A stretch of 64,000 bases of DNA, from the NCBI GenBank assembly GCA_028752905.1, contig JAQNBH010000004.1, forward strand, positions 30,972,251 to 31,036,250, given 5' to 3'. The notes under the pieces are model-generated. The model saw only the letters and a list, made by a program, of their open reading frames with translations. It was not told the DNA's origin and did not search any database. The translations under genes and the position numbers were made by a program. The stretch is from Cladorhizidae sp. MBARI D1340-BT2. Taxonomy: Eukaryota; Porifera; Demospongiae; Poecilosclerida; Cladorhizidae. Shown here piece after piece: positions 10,673 to 22,293 of the stretch (its first letter is position 1; each line of letters begins with the position of its first letter).

Positions 10673-10762
10673 CACTCACTCACTCACTCACTCACTCACT
10701 CACTCACTCACTCACTCACTTACTCACTCACTCACTCACTCACTCACTCACTCACTCACTTT
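10673..10762. repeat. Tetranucleotide (ACTC)n array
   Basis: About 22 copies of ACTC with a single TACT variant, directly against the truncated 5' end of the retrotransposon. It is the same motif and strand as the array at 8871-9018. Confidence 0.9.
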
Positions 10763-11101
10763 ACTTATTGCTTCCTTGCTTACTTATTTTATTATTATTT
10801 TAGTTTATTTTTGTTCATCAATTATTTATTTTATGCAAACTTTTTAAGTAGGCAAATTTTCCACCTTTGTGGTTAAAATATGCCTTAGCATCCTCCCTGA
10901 TTATCCTCCTCCCCACCCACCCCTCCATCCTCCTCCCTCCAACCCTCATGAGATTAAAATACTTGAGCTTGAGGATAACTAAAACAAAGTGGTTTTAAAA
11001 ACACCCGCAGTGTGATTAAGTTCTTTTATGTAATATTCACCATCTTTTATACACACGTGCACACACACACACACACACACACTTACACAAACATGCTTCA
11101 G

Positions 11102-11374
11102 AGTGAAGTGTGTCATCAGGAAGCTGTCAAAGTGGCCACACTGATCAACAACCAAGCTCCAGTGATGATGACTGATGTATTCCTATCTCACCTAGTAGCA
11201 GCACACGTGGACAATGTTACCATAACAACCCTGTTTCCAACTTCTGTCCCCATCAACAATGGAGCCACCAATGACAGCGCACATGATAGCCTCACAGGTT
11301 GCACTCTATGGACCTGCTTCATGCTGCTAATCATATCCAGACTTCTGGACAGCACCCCAATGAACTGCACCTAA
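11102..11374 (+). CDS. RECK: RECK-like gene, last exon with GPI-anchor tail
   Basis: The acceptor is CTTCAG ending at 11101, phase 0, and the stop TAA is at 11372-11374. The start SEVCHQEAVKVATLINNQAP, followed by a serine/threonine-rich spacer and a hydrophobic tail (LWTCFMLLIISRLL), matches the RECK C-terminus, where a conserved C-x2-E-A-x-K-x-x-x-LI motif precedes the GPI-attachment region. The hydrophobic tail supports GPI anchoring on the outer cell surface, although it ends in a short polar stretch (DSTPMNCT), which is unusual. No canonical AATAAA is seen close downstream; AAATAATG at 11391 is a poor substitute. This exon is the strongest single piece of evidence for the RECK assignment. 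Confidence 0.78.
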   Translation, partial: SEVCHQEAVKVATLINNQAPVMMTDVFLSHLVAAHVDNVTITTLFPTSVPINNGATNDSAHDSLTGCTLWTCFMLLIISRLLDSTPMNCT

Positions 11375-12231
11375 CAGAATTCTTCAGATATAAATAATGA
11401 TTTCATATTTCTTTTGATTATATATATACATATTGCATATTTTGAATATCGCTGTATTTCCATCTTGTAAAAAAAAAGGGAAAAAAGCTGATTAATTTAT
11501 TGTTTACCATTATATTTAAGTAGCATACATTTAGCAGCTTTTCATTATATGAAGTTTGAGATATACAGCCTCAAATCATAAAGCCATATGGGGTGGCTCT
11601 ATGCATCTTCCCACCCACACAACTCCAAATTTATACATTAAACTTGAACTGTTGAAGGCAAGATGAAACTTAGCAAACTGATATAACTAAATTGGTTTTG
11701 AGTGCTCAACTTGCCAGATATGTTCATTCAAAAGTAATGCTACATCATGTTCGGTGCATGCTCAGGGGCTCCTAAATGTAGGCCATGATTTATATTAAGT
11801 TAGGCATTAATGGGAGACAAACTAAATGTGCAGAAACATATGTAGAAATAGTAAAAAGCACCTGTGGTTGATGATGGGATGCAAGAATCTTATAACAATC
11901 TTGATGCTTGCACATTCAATTACCAAGCAATTCAGTAGATCCACTGTTTTTATAGGCAATAGATTTGGAATAGCATAATAGACGCAAACAACATTTCAAA
12001 TAAACACAAGCAAGTCCTGTACTGCCATTCCAATTGGCAAGTCCTGGTATATAACAAGTGAGACAATGATCTTAAGGTGGTACCTAGTAAGTGCAGATGT
12101 ACATTTTGGGTGAAGTTTAACACCTTTTTCAGGTGAGAAAATCTCTACTTCACTTTCCTCAAATCACTCTTCCTATTTGGTGGAACAAGAAAATGTCAAT
12201 TTGTTAACATCCTAGCATAACTTGCCAACCC
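11375..12231. other. 3' flank of RECK, no gene seen
   Basis: Contains the presumed 3' UTR and intergenic sequence. No coding or RNA gene signal is recognised. Confidence 0.4.
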
Positions 12232-12352
12232 TAAGTAAGTAAGTAAGTAAGTAAGTAAGTGTGTGTGTATGTGTCTGTGTATGTGTGTGTGTGTGTGTGG
12301 GTGGGTGGGTGGGTGAGTGAGTGGGTGAGTGAGTGAGTGAGTGATGAGTGAG
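12232..12352. repeat. (GTAA)n, (GT)n and (GTGA)n microsatellite block
   Basis: Consecutive GTAA, GTGT and GTGG/GTGA repeats. The GTGA part is the complement of the ACTC arrays around copy 1 of the RLE retrotransposon, and it precedes copy 2. Confidence 0.9.
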
Positions 12353-12466
12353 CCCACTTGCTTGTCCAGTTCTCACTCAAACACTACTATGCCCCCTCAC
12401 AAATCTGCTCCTTCATAGAATCCCTTTACTCAGATTAGTCTACCCCAAGCATTCCTCTGAAGATAA

Positions 12467-13925
12467 GTGTCTATCAAGGTTACCCTCTGTCGGGGGGGGG
12501 GGGGGGGGCTAGTGTTAGTCGACACTTTGCAAGTGCAAAAATATCTCGGATATACATTATCTAGTTCCACCCACCACACCAACCTTCTTCAATATGCAGA
12601 TAATATATGTATCATTACCAACAGCTCAGCCGCCGGTCAGCAACAGTTGAACATGGTCGACCAGAGGCTTGTGTGGTCAGGTATGAATGCGAACATTGGA
12701 AAGTGCCACTCTGTAGCAATACAAAGATCCACAGGTCCTACCATTTACCCCCAGCTCATCTTGTCAGGACAGACACTGCCTTTCATGGGCAGCAGTATTA
12801 TCAAGTTCCTTGGGTTACCCATTCAGATTCCTTCAATGGCCAGATCCAACCTCAAGGAGGCTCTAAATCGCATGATACAAGCAGTGGACAGACGTCCAGT
12901 GACAAGACAGCAGAAGATGAAATTCTATATGCTTGGTGTATGTCCTGGGTTCAATTGGTCTCTCACCATCCATGTTTTCCCCATAACTTGGATTGAACAT
13001 AACCTAAAGACAACAGCTATGAGATTTCTGAAGAAGTGGACAGGTCTTACCAAATCTGCTAGCCCCAACTGGTTTTATCTCCCACAGAGAGATGGAAGTC
13101 TAAACCTACTATCATTGTCTTCTATCTATAAGCGACTCCAAGTTGTCAGATACTCACCTCAGCTGACCCTTGTGTCAGAAATATTGCAGAGATGGGCTTA
13201 CAGGCTGGGATTGCCGCTAAACTGCTGAAGTTTCGACCAGCTGTCATTGTTAGAGACACTATGCACAAAGATCCATCACACTCACACAAAGCACTACTTG
13301 TAGCAGTCAAGAAGCGGGTGACAAATGAGGAGGAACAAGCTCACTCGAAAGATCTCCCCAGCCTGCCTAGACAGGGCCACATGATTCGTGCCACCACCCC
13401 TGATTCTGCTACCATCTGGGCTAAAGCGGTGCAGTCTCTCCCAGAGGAGTCTTTCAAATTTGTTCTCAATGCTGCACATGATACCCTACCCCACAATGCA
13501 AATCTGCACCTGTGGAAAAAGAAGAACTCTGACAATTGCCCCCTTTGCCATGAGGATCACCAGAACCTTGTCCATGTCCTAAACTTGTGCAAGATAGCCT
13601 TGAACTAAGACGGTACAATGAGCGGCATGACTCTTTTCTGGCCGTCATTTACGAAACCATCTCACAACTGGCCAATGCATACAATTTCCCTTCCCACATC
13701 ACCCCTACTGAACTCAGACCTGACATTGTCTGGTGGGATAATGAACACAAGTCTGTCTGCCTTGTGGAACTAACATTGTGTTTCGACACCTTATTCTACG
13801 AAGCTGCGACTAGGAATACCTACCACTACCTTCTGCATGTCAACTATCAAGCTACACAGCCAAATTGATTACATTGCACGTGGCCTGGCAAATCTATGTA
13901 GTTTCAAAAAGCTCCAAGACATATC
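12467..13925 (+). pseudogene. RLE-type non-LTR retrotransposon, copy 2 (broken)
   Basis: Same family as 9019-10672 but longer at the 5' end: it retains the RT catalytic region as LLQYADNICIIT (YADN where YADD is expected, so the motif is mutated). A poly-G run at 12491-12507 interrupts the start. Frames then shift at about 13200, 13600 and 13800, while the CCHC finger (CPLCHEDHQNLVHVLNLC) and RPDIVWWDNE endonuclease motif are still readable. The copy is cut at 13925 by insertion of the hAT element at 13933-16843; its last 100 bases continue at 16844. Confidence 0.8.
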
Positions 13926-16850
13926 CACAACCCAGGGGCGTAGGAAGATGTTTTACATTGGGGGGGCACCAAATTTTCCTGTATATATTACTCTATGAAT
14001 ACACACCAAAAATCTTATTAATGTTTTCCAAAATAGTTACATCTACGTTGGTTAACGCATACAAATTCTTTAACTATAAAGGAAAGGTCCAATTCATCAG
14101 TTTTGTCCTGGTGAACATACAACGTGAGTAGATTGTTCAACCTAGATTGACTCATGGTGCTTCGTAGATAAGTTTTGAGCCTACGTAATGAGGAAAATGA
14201 TCGCTCAGCCGTTGCAGTTGTTACTGGAAACGTGAAGTATATTTTCAGAACAATGTCAACTTCGCTAAGCATTATCTTATAATATAAGTTAATATATGTT
14301 ACTCTGATTCATGCCTGCAGCAATTGACCTTACACATGTTACCGACAACATTGGAGCATGTTGAAATGCATTCTTTACCATGTCAGCTACCATTGGCAAC
14401 TGGGAAACGAATCGATCTCCGCAGATGTCTTTTTCGAGATACTGCAATAGAGACTCGTCTGGCTGTAAAGTCTTTCCATTAGCTATATCAAGCAATAGAG
14501 ACTCTAGCTTCTGAATCATTTGAAAATCAGCTTGATCAAATCTTCTCTCCACTTCCTCTTTTACAAGCTCTAATGCATAAAAATATATATGTCTGTACTT
14601 CTCCTTGGGTTCATGATAGCGATATGACCATCCAGCCATTTTGGACTTTTTCGATACCTTGGCAGAGAGGGCTCATCTGTGAGTCCAGAAGATTTCTCAA
14701 GAACATCATCATAAAATAGGTTAAATCTGGACTCAGTACGCAGTGACCGATAATGAGCAACAAGAAGATCTGCTCCTTGTGTGGCTTCTTGTAGAGTTGT
14801 ATCTTTTGCTTGGAGATTGGTACTGAATTGTTAAGATGCACTGAATATCAAATGTGCCAACTTTAATCCGAAGAAGATATGAAACGTTTCCATACGATGA
14901 AGCAATCCATTGCCCTTTGCAGCATATTCAACACTTCCCTTTGCAACTTCTTCCAGTGTGGCAGTGAGGTTGGTATAATTCTGTAGAATGCTATCAATTG
15001 AATGGTTTCTGAGAGTCCATCTGGTTTGACACAGATCTCTCAATGAAGGCGGAGATACTTCACTCCCTAGGGTTACTTGCTTTCTGATGCTGTCAAAAAG
15101 AGTTGAGTCAATTGGGTGAAAACTTAATGAGTTGCAGTAATGCATAGGTGAAATCCACGACATCTCGAATTAGCTCACATCATTTTGCAACACACTGTAC
15201 ACATAAATTCAGGCTATGTGCTAGACAATGTACATACAATGCACGATTCTCATCCTTTTTTATCAAAGCTTGCACCCCGTTCCTCACACCACTCATATTT
15301 GCTGCACCGTCAAAAGCTTGACCTCTACATTGTGACAGAGGAAGAGAGCACCTAATTAAAAGATCTTTAATAACACTAAATATTGGGCAGGCCTTGGTGT
15401 CTGGCAATTGAACCAAACCAAGGGGTTCTTCATAGATCTGATAGTCATCATCTGTCCATCGAATGGATAAACACATCTGTTCATTTCGAGAAACATCAGT
15501 TGCTTCATCTGCAATAATGGAGAAGATTTTGCTGGTTCTAATAAGTGTTAAAATGTTACGAAGTACTGTGTTTCCCATATAATAGCAATTATTTCATTGA
15601 CTATTTCAGGAGATATATATTCCATCTGATACACCCCCAGGCCTTTAATTCCGGACAGTCCTCTGCTCTCAGCAAAAAGAGTTTATATAAGTTACCCTCC
15701 ATTGACTGAACATCTTCATGATGCCCACATAGCGGCAAACCTTGACGAGCCAAAAAACAAATACTTGAAAGTAGTTTCAATAACATCAATTGATGCTGCT
15801 TTTGATCAGATGAAATCTGAGCACTAAGCTGTGCATGTACATCAGTACAACGTGACTGTACAGCTAACTTCATTACAGCTTCTCGGTGCATTCCACTTAT
15901 TTCATGCTCATCCATCTTTGCTATTGCCTTCTTCCAATTGCAAAATCCCTCTTCAATAAAGCAACTCAGTTGGCGTTTTGAAAAAATAATGAGACCATTA
16001 CACTTTGCTAATCGACACGTGTGACAAAATATTTTGTAACTTGTGGTACACACTGTAATCCACGGGTACCTTTTATACCAACTTGTTTGTAGAGATTGAC
16101 TATAGGTTTTCTTCTTGTTCAACTGCTGGCTGTGATGCGAATAAACATGCCTAGAGGATTCCTCAGCATCAACTGGTTGACTGGGTGGGACTTTCCCTGT
16201 ACAGCAAGGACACTCACACTGAGAGCATGTATCTAACACAGATGAGTGAGCACATTCTTGATCACTGTCATTCTGGGAACTTCTTGTGCTTGATGACGGA
16301 GATTGGTGAGGAGATCAGAAGGATCAATATTCAAGAGTATTCTGTGGCTAGCTAGTTAACTACTAGGTAGACTACTTACCACCAGTAGAGCCAGAGCTAT
16401 ATATGATCCTTGCTTTTTGAAGCAAAGAAAGTTGAAATCTTAGCTTGGGTCATAGCTTTCAAGATCGGTTACAAATTGAGCACATGGCATGCGCCTGATA
16501 GGGTAAAGCTAATTATCACACTAGATGGGTTGTGGTAGTGGTTGATCTCATTAATGATTGTGGTTCATATGACATGCACTCTCCTGATATCATTCCTTGT
16601 TGATTGCTAGAATAGTTCTAATGAGAGTGAGACTGAGAATAATTATAGCTATCTGCACACTATCTATTAAGATTTTATTGATATTTTATGATTGAATGAC
16701 TAACTAAAATCTGCAAAGTGTCTTGAATTGACCAGATAGCATAGCTAACCACATTTTGCATTAATGAGAACCAATTTAGTGAAATTATGGGGGGGGGCTC
16801 CAGCCCCTGGAGCCCCCCCCCCCCCTCCCTTCCTACGCCACTGCACAACC
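13926..16850 (-). mobile_element. hAT transposon hAT-1 with target duplication
   Basis: The element proper is 13933-16843 (2911 bp). Its ends are CAGGGGCGTAGGAAG on the left and the complement of CAGTGGCGTAGGAAG on the right. The 7-base flank CACAACC is found at 13926-13932 and again at 16844-16850; copy 1 of the host retrotransposon has the uninterrupted sequence CTCCACAACCAAGACTC, proving the insertion. hAT elements usually make 8-bp duplications, so one base has been lost. Runs of G and C lie just inside both ends. Confidence 0.92.
14018..16239 (-). pseudogene. hAT transposase (TTF zinc finger, DUF4371, dimerisation domain), broken
   Basis: From 16239 downward: an N-terminal region with a TTF-type finger (WYKRYPWITV, then CHTCRLAKC), a DUF4371-type segment at 15180-15578 (SIIADEATDVSRNEQMCL, GQAFDGAANMSG, VHCLAHSLNLC), a middle region at 14289-15163, and the C-terminal dimerisation segment at 14018-14272 (FPVTTATAERSFSSLRRLKT). 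These are the hallmarks of ZMYM1-like hAT transposases. The parts lie in different frames separated by stops at about 15600, 15170, 14835 and 14280. Some breaks could be introns, but none has convincing splice sites, so I call it a pseudogene. N-terminal extension beyond 16239 is possible. Confidence 0.82.
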
Positions 16851-16945
16851 AAGACTCGTATCTTCTTGGTGCAAGCTGCTAGAGAAGCAATAATTGGCTC
16901 CTTTAACATCTGATGCTGCAGAAATAAAAATAATCCGTAATTATC
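16844..16945 (+). mobile_element. 3' remnant of RLE retrotransposon copy 2
   Basis: Continues copy 2 after the hAT insertion: AAGACTCGTATCTTCTTGG, then the end of the coding frame and the shared 3' segment CAGAAATAAAAATAATCC. Beyond about 16945 it no longer matches copy 1. Confidence 0.8.
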
Positions 16946-16954
16946 TCTTAATTG

Positions 16955-17078
16955 GTTGTACTAATATTGTGTGTGTATAAACCTTCCTTTATCTATACTT
17001 TTATGGTAGTAGTAATATTGTGTGTGTATAAACCTTTATCTATAGTATTATGTTGTTGTAGTAAATATCTTGTGGGTA
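16955..17078. repeat. Short tandem duplication, about 55-60 bp period
   Basis: Three imperfect copies built around GTAATATTGTGTGTGTATAA and CCTTTATCTATA. Confidence 0.6.
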
Positions 17079-17081
17079 TAG

Positions 17082-17124
17082 GTCCAATACAGTTTGGCTG
17101 ATACTGGAAATAATAACATCTGGA
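17082..17124 (+). CDS. Possible NHL-repeat exon cut by the assembly gap
   Basis: After GGGTATAG (AG at 17080-17081) the frame reads VQYSLADTGNNNIW before the N run. The core ADTGNNxI is the signature of an NHL beta-propeller blade, found in TRIM-NHL and PAM-like proteins. Only 14 codons are visible and the rest is in the gap, so the call is tentative. Confidence 0.3.
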
Positions 17125-17224
17125 NNNNNNNNNNNNNNNNNNNNNNNNNNNNNNNNNNNNNNNNNNNNNNNNNNNNNNNNNNNNNNNNNNNNNNNNNNNN
17201 NNNNNNNNNNNNNNNNNNNNNNNN
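17125..17224. other. Assembly gap, exactly 100 N
   Basis: A run of 100 N, the conventional placeholder for a gap of unknown size. The joined sequences left and right need not be contiguous at this distance. Confidence 0.98.
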
Positions 17225-17357
17225 CCTCTCCCTCCTCCTCTCCCTCCCTCCGTTCCTTCCTTCCTTCTTTCTTTCTTTCTTTCTTTCTTCTCTCTCTCTC
17301 TCTCTCATCTATCTCTCTTTCTCTCTCTTTCTCTCTTTCTCTCTTTCTCTCTTTCTC

Positions 17358-17389
<32 letters not shown>

Positions 17390-17401
17390 TTCTTTCTTTC
17401 T

Positions 17402-17444
<43 letters not shown>

Positions 17445-17926
17445 CTCTTTCTCGCTCTTTCTTTCTTCTCTCTCTCTCTCTCCCTTCTCCCTCCTCCCTC
17501 CCTCCCTCCCTCCCTCCCTCCATCCCCTCCGTTTTCCTTCCTTCTTTCTTCTTTCTTTTTTCGTTTCTTTCTTTCTTTCTTTCTCATTTTTATATTTCTT
17601 TTTTTCTCTACTGAACTTTTTTTTACTTTCTTTTTTTCTTCTACTTTTATTTGTTTTTCTCTCTTTTCATCTCTGTTTCTTTCATATTTCTCAGTTTCTT
17701 TCTTTCTCTCACATTGGATTCTTTCCTTTAAACCTTATTTTTTATTTTCTTGTTTCTTACTCGCTTTGTATCTTTCTTTCTTCATTCCTCCCTTCTTTCC
17801 TTCCTTCTTTTCTTTCTTTCTTTCCTTCTTTCCTTCTTTCCTTCTTTCTCTTTCTTCTTTCTTTCTTTCTTTCTTTCTTCCTTCCTTCCTTCCTTCCTTC
17901 CTTCCTTCCTTCCTTCCTTCCTTCCT
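17225..17926. repeat. Polypyrimidine tract of CTTT, CTTC and CTCC repeats
   Basis: Some 700 bases of nearly pure C and T on the plus strand, in blocks of CTTT, TCTC and CTTC, with a less regular T-rich centre (17580-17760). Such tracts often cause assembly breaks, and the adjacent gap fits this. Confidence 0.95.
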
Positions 17927-19385
17927 GAAACCGTAAAAGAAACACTAACAAAGAGAGCTGCGTACTTGGTGACGCTACTTACATGTTCACTGCATGCTCC
18001 TTTCATAACAATGTTCTTAGCGATTAAACCATCATATAAACAAAGCTATAGTTAACCTTGAACTTAAAGCTAAACACTCAAATATAGCATGAATAAGTTT
18101 TTGATTGCTCCAGTCAGCTATTATTGAGGTGTCATTCCAATACAACCCATTCACTTTTTCCCAATCTTCTACTAGTGGGTGTAATTCCTCCTCCACCACC
18201 CTATAAACATTTTGTGTTGTTGTGAGGTAACATTGCTACTGGAATAGGTGCTATCATACAGGTTGCCTAAAGAACCTAGAGGAACAAATATATGGTTGGA
18301 GTTATAGCTGGTTGATGGAAAATACTGCCTAAACATAATTAAAAAAATCCCCTCCCTAGCATCCACAAGTGAGAAGAACTGATTTGATTCCAGCAACAGA
18401 AATTGGAGTTATCCACAAAGGAAAGTAGTACATATAAGACAATACTAATTGCAATATAAGGTTGAAAGGAGACAGAGAAGGACTTTGTAAATTCAGAGTT
18501 AGTGCTTGAGAATTGGGTATACTTAGAAAGTGTTTTAAGAATATATCAACTGAAAATCAGTATTAAGAATACCCAGATAACGTACAGAGCTTTAAGAACA
18601 CACCTGACACTTCAGTGGAGAAGAGAGGCACTATCGTTGAAAAGGAAGTAGATAGTCATTTGCTGGCCATCATGGAAAAGAATATCTACATCACATCAAT
18701 GAATATGATGACAAATTAATCGGTTTGAAGCTCTCCTTATCCTGTTTACTACATATATTCAATTGCTTTGGAGCATCTGCAAAAACTTACTTCTGGGCAT
18801 GCAATATGCTGGAATAGTTTGATGATCTGGTAGTATTACCTCTCCAGCAAGTGAATATGAGCTCATCCTCTTAATTAAACAACACTTACTATACCACGGT
18901 CTTTTCTAGTGAGTACTTGTAGAATTTGTAATTTAACCTTAATACAAGATGATACCTGGTTATGATTTAATGATGAAGAAATTTTCATGAGGATGGAATG
19001 AAAAACACATAGGGACTCTTTGGCTGATAAAAGGGATATCAAGGCTCATTTTAGTGTATGTAGGATACTGGTGAAAGTTCTTTTGTTCCCCCAGATAGTC
19101 GCACCACTATTAATAATCACTGGTAGGCTTCACTGACCTTGGAAACATAAGATGCATCTGCAAGACTATGGATACAAGGGTAAAATTCAGTAGCCAACTT
19201 TCAATCCAATGAATAATATTTTGGTGTTGCAGGATTTGTTTACCTTGACTTCCAATAAGACATTTCTTGCACTGAATTATCTGGAAAATAGATGCATAAA
19301 CTTTTCTGGGAAGCTGTTTGTTGTCTAGTATGTTTTTGGTTTTTGTGTGCTGGTGTTAGTGGTTAACAAATTCCTCTCATTATAA

Positions 19386-19427
19386 TGGCATTTAAGCTAG
19401 AAGCTCTAGCCATCCTCAGGAATAATG
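19386..19427 (-). repeat. Hammerhead-like repeat member (minus strand)
   Basis: On the minus strand it reads ATTCCTGAGGATGG, then CTAGAGCTTCTAGC and TTAAATGCC. The stem II arms GCTAGA and TCTAGC pair perfectly here, but the core is CTGAGGA and the GAAA is lost. Confidence 0.45.
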
Positions 19428-20121
19428 TGAACCTTTTGCTGCAATAATGAGTTAATTTAATGTACTGATCGTTCATCTTCAGACTTGCAAATAAAGTTCC
19501 AAATCCTTACTCATAGATGGTTAATGCAGCTGTGTATTTTGTTTCTGATCCACCACAGCTGATGGAAACATTGAACCACTAGCTATGCAAAACTTGGGTG
19601 AGTCAGACTGCGCAGGTTGATGAACTTGCTTATATATAATTCAGATTTCAATCCATTTAGTTTTACTTAATAATCTTCTATAACCCTGCACGGCATTTTT
19701 AAAGATATACTATGGTCTGACTTGATTAAATTGTATGAGAGAAATCACTCTTAGATATAAGATTCAAGACCTTGCTGCTCAGGTATGTGATATCACGATT
19801 TCTTGTGTGTTTTGTTGCTAGCTATATTGCTACAGGTGTTGCATAACTCAGTGTCAAATGTACTGCAGCTGAATGGGAAGTAGAAGAAGCTAAAGGAGGA
19901 AAGTGTTCCGAAATTTTCAATATTCTTATATCCTTCTATATACCTATGTACTTTTCTTCAGTATATAACAGGTTGATTCATCATAACTTTACTACTATTA
20001 GACTCCAAACTGTCTAATGTATTGCAATGGGTAATGTTGTAGTGTTCTTGATAATATTGCTTTATCATCATGCAGAGAAGTCACTGTTAATTATAACTCT
20101 TGAAATACAAACAGAATCATA

Positions 20122-20160
20122 TATTCTTGATGAAGGCTAGAGCATCTAATTGAGAATACA
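20122..20160 (+). repeat. Hammerhead-like repeat member, truncated
   Basis: Reads ATTCTTGATGAAGG, then CTAGAGCATCTAATTGAGAA. The core has TTGATGA, and the GAAAC-GTC part is deleted. Confidence 0.5.
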
Positions 20161-20207
20161 TTTTCAATTGATTATTGAGAATGATATTGTAACAGAATCA
20201 TTTATCA

Positions 20208-20405
20208 ACATACACAGTACAACACATTGGTAGGATGCACCATACACAATACAGCTAATCGGTAGGATACAACATACACAGTACAGCATATTGGTAGGAT
20301 CAACACACACCGTACAGCACATTGGTAGGATCAACACACACAGTACAGCACATTGGTAGGATGCAAGATACACAGTACAGCACATTGGTAGGATGTAACA
20401 TACCA
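20208..20405. repeat. Tandem repeat of about 32 bp
   Basis: Six imperfect copies of a unit containing CACAGTACAGCACATTGG followed by TAGGAT and a CAACATA-type spacer. Present only in unit 1; units 2 and 3 lack the expansion at the equivalent place (27660 and 32380). Confidence 0.85.
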
Positions 20406-21746
20406 TCAGTTACTAGTAGGTAATTACTGTGATGATTGCATCAACTATGACTAAGTGATAATGGATGTTATAGTAGTATGGCATAATAACATTTGCTCAA
20501 TACCAGCTTCCTTCCATAATCAATAATCAATAAAGCAAAGGGGAAAAAATTCTCTCTCGTTCAATCATAAAACTTTGAATATTGCTACTAATGGTGGATG
20601 ATGATCCTGTATAAGATATCAAGGTTGTGAAATCAAAGTTGATGTTCCAACTCGTGGTGTTTCACGATTTTAATAACTGAGTTTGAAATGTTTAAAGAAA
20701 AGCTAACTTTAGACAAAGGCTAAGGAGGAGGGATACATGGAAAAGAAGGAATCTAAAAATATGATATATTTTTAAGCATCAAAGACTAAGTAAGAACATT
20801 CCTTAGTTTAAACAAAACATTCTATGTTAGGTTTAGCATCATTAGCTCTCCGTTTTATACACTGCGGGATAGAACATTTTATACATGCCAAAGTACCCTG
20901 CAGATTGGTTCTTTAAATACTCGTTTAGTTACATGCTGCCCATGACCAATGACAGTACTCCCTAAATTACATTCATTATAATTGACTTGCGCACATGACA
21001 AATGATTTTGAAAACATTACATTTCATTTGTAGCATGACAACTTTCACCTCATTTTGAGGACTTGAATTCTATTCTTATTTCTGCTGCAAATCTCATGCA
21101 GCATCTCAAGTAATTTCTCTTTCCCGTCCTGCAAAGAGTTTGCCTTTTTCAGATCACCAAAGCTTATCTTGCCCTAATTAACTTCGACTCCATCCACCTG
21201 CACCTTTGAAATCAATGTTTCTAATGGCCTTCTCTGCATGACTTCTTTATTCATGACCTACTATTCAACATACAGTAATTCCTGCAGAACCACAAGCTAC
21301 ATCTGATGAGAGGTTTTGGCAGTACATACCAGCATCATATTTCAATTGTGTTAACTGATTAATGTACTACACACACTAGTCTGGCTTTATAATCATTCTC
21401 TAACAGTGTCACTCCTTCTTCTATTCTAAGGCAATTGTAAGTAAGTTCTTGATCTACATTACTGGACATCTCCAGTTCTTGGATGGTCAAAACTCCATCG
21501 CTGACTTGCTTATCCAAGTTGCCAAGCTTACCCTACACTTGCTCATTCTTTTCATAATTACTTCCAATTTCCAAATACTTCGCTGGCAAATATGTTAAAC
21601 AAATTCTTGTAGAGTTCCAGCTCAGCTTCTCTAGTATGCCATTTTAACTTCCAATCTGTAATCTGCCCTTCAAGTTTCTTCTGCTTCTTCTCCAGATGTT
21701 GATTTTACTTTCGCTTATTAGCAAGTCAAGATTAACATCTTTCAGC

Positions 21747-22010
21747 TCAGCTGTTACGCAATTCCAAGGGAGGAATATTTGGTCTGCAACTCTCATGTGC
21801 CTCATTAACATTCTTCACTTCATATTTGAGTTTGTTCTTAGTGTACCTTCCAATTCCATAATCTTCAAAGCAGAATTCTCTTTCCAATTTTTTATTTTGT
21901 AAGACTTGTGTACTGATAGCCACAGCCAACCTTTCAGAGGGGATGGTGTTAGCTACCCATTCTTCATACTTCATACTGTGATATATGGAGCCTGCTTCAG
22001 CACACATCAA
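21747..22010 (-). CDS. Coiled-coil-like fragment of repeat unit 1
   Basis: The frame contains MKYEEWVANTIPSERLAVAI and a polar, charged stretch ending VKNVNEAHESCRPNIPP. Unit 2 has the same open frame at 28999-29214 with few changes. It may be an exon of a minus-strand gene whose first exon is at 22294-22515. Function is not recognised. Confidence 0.3.
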   Translation of the reverse strand: MMCAEAGSIYHSMKYEEWVANTIPSERLAVAISTQVLQNKKLEREFCFEDYGIGRYTKNKLKYEVKNVNEAHESCRPNIPPLELRNS

Positions 22011-22293
22011 CTTACTCCAGTTGTTCTTCTGAAAGCTCTATCTTGGTATCCACTAAATCTATGTTGAGTAGAAGACATAATTTTTAATACTTCTTTTCTG
22101 CAAAATTGACATCAGATCTTTCAAATCATTTCCACCAATTTCCTGTTTACCAAATTGGACACAAATGAGAACATCACCAAAAAATGAAGATTTTACTCTC
22201 CATTAACAGTGTGGGATACGGTACATAATACTTAAAGCTGAATACTTGACTGTATCTGTTTTACAAAGCAACCTGGTTATTTTTAATTCGTAC

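Noticed and set aside
17094..17936. A 280-residue plus-strand open frame rich in Leu, Phe and Ser, and matching Lys/Arg/Glu frames on the other strand
   Set aside because: They are translations of the polypyrimidine tract and of the N gap; all frames are open there by composition.
20164..20406. Cysteine-rich 80-residue minus-strand peptide
   Set aside because: It is a translation of the 32-bp tandem repeat, and units 2 and 3 lack it.
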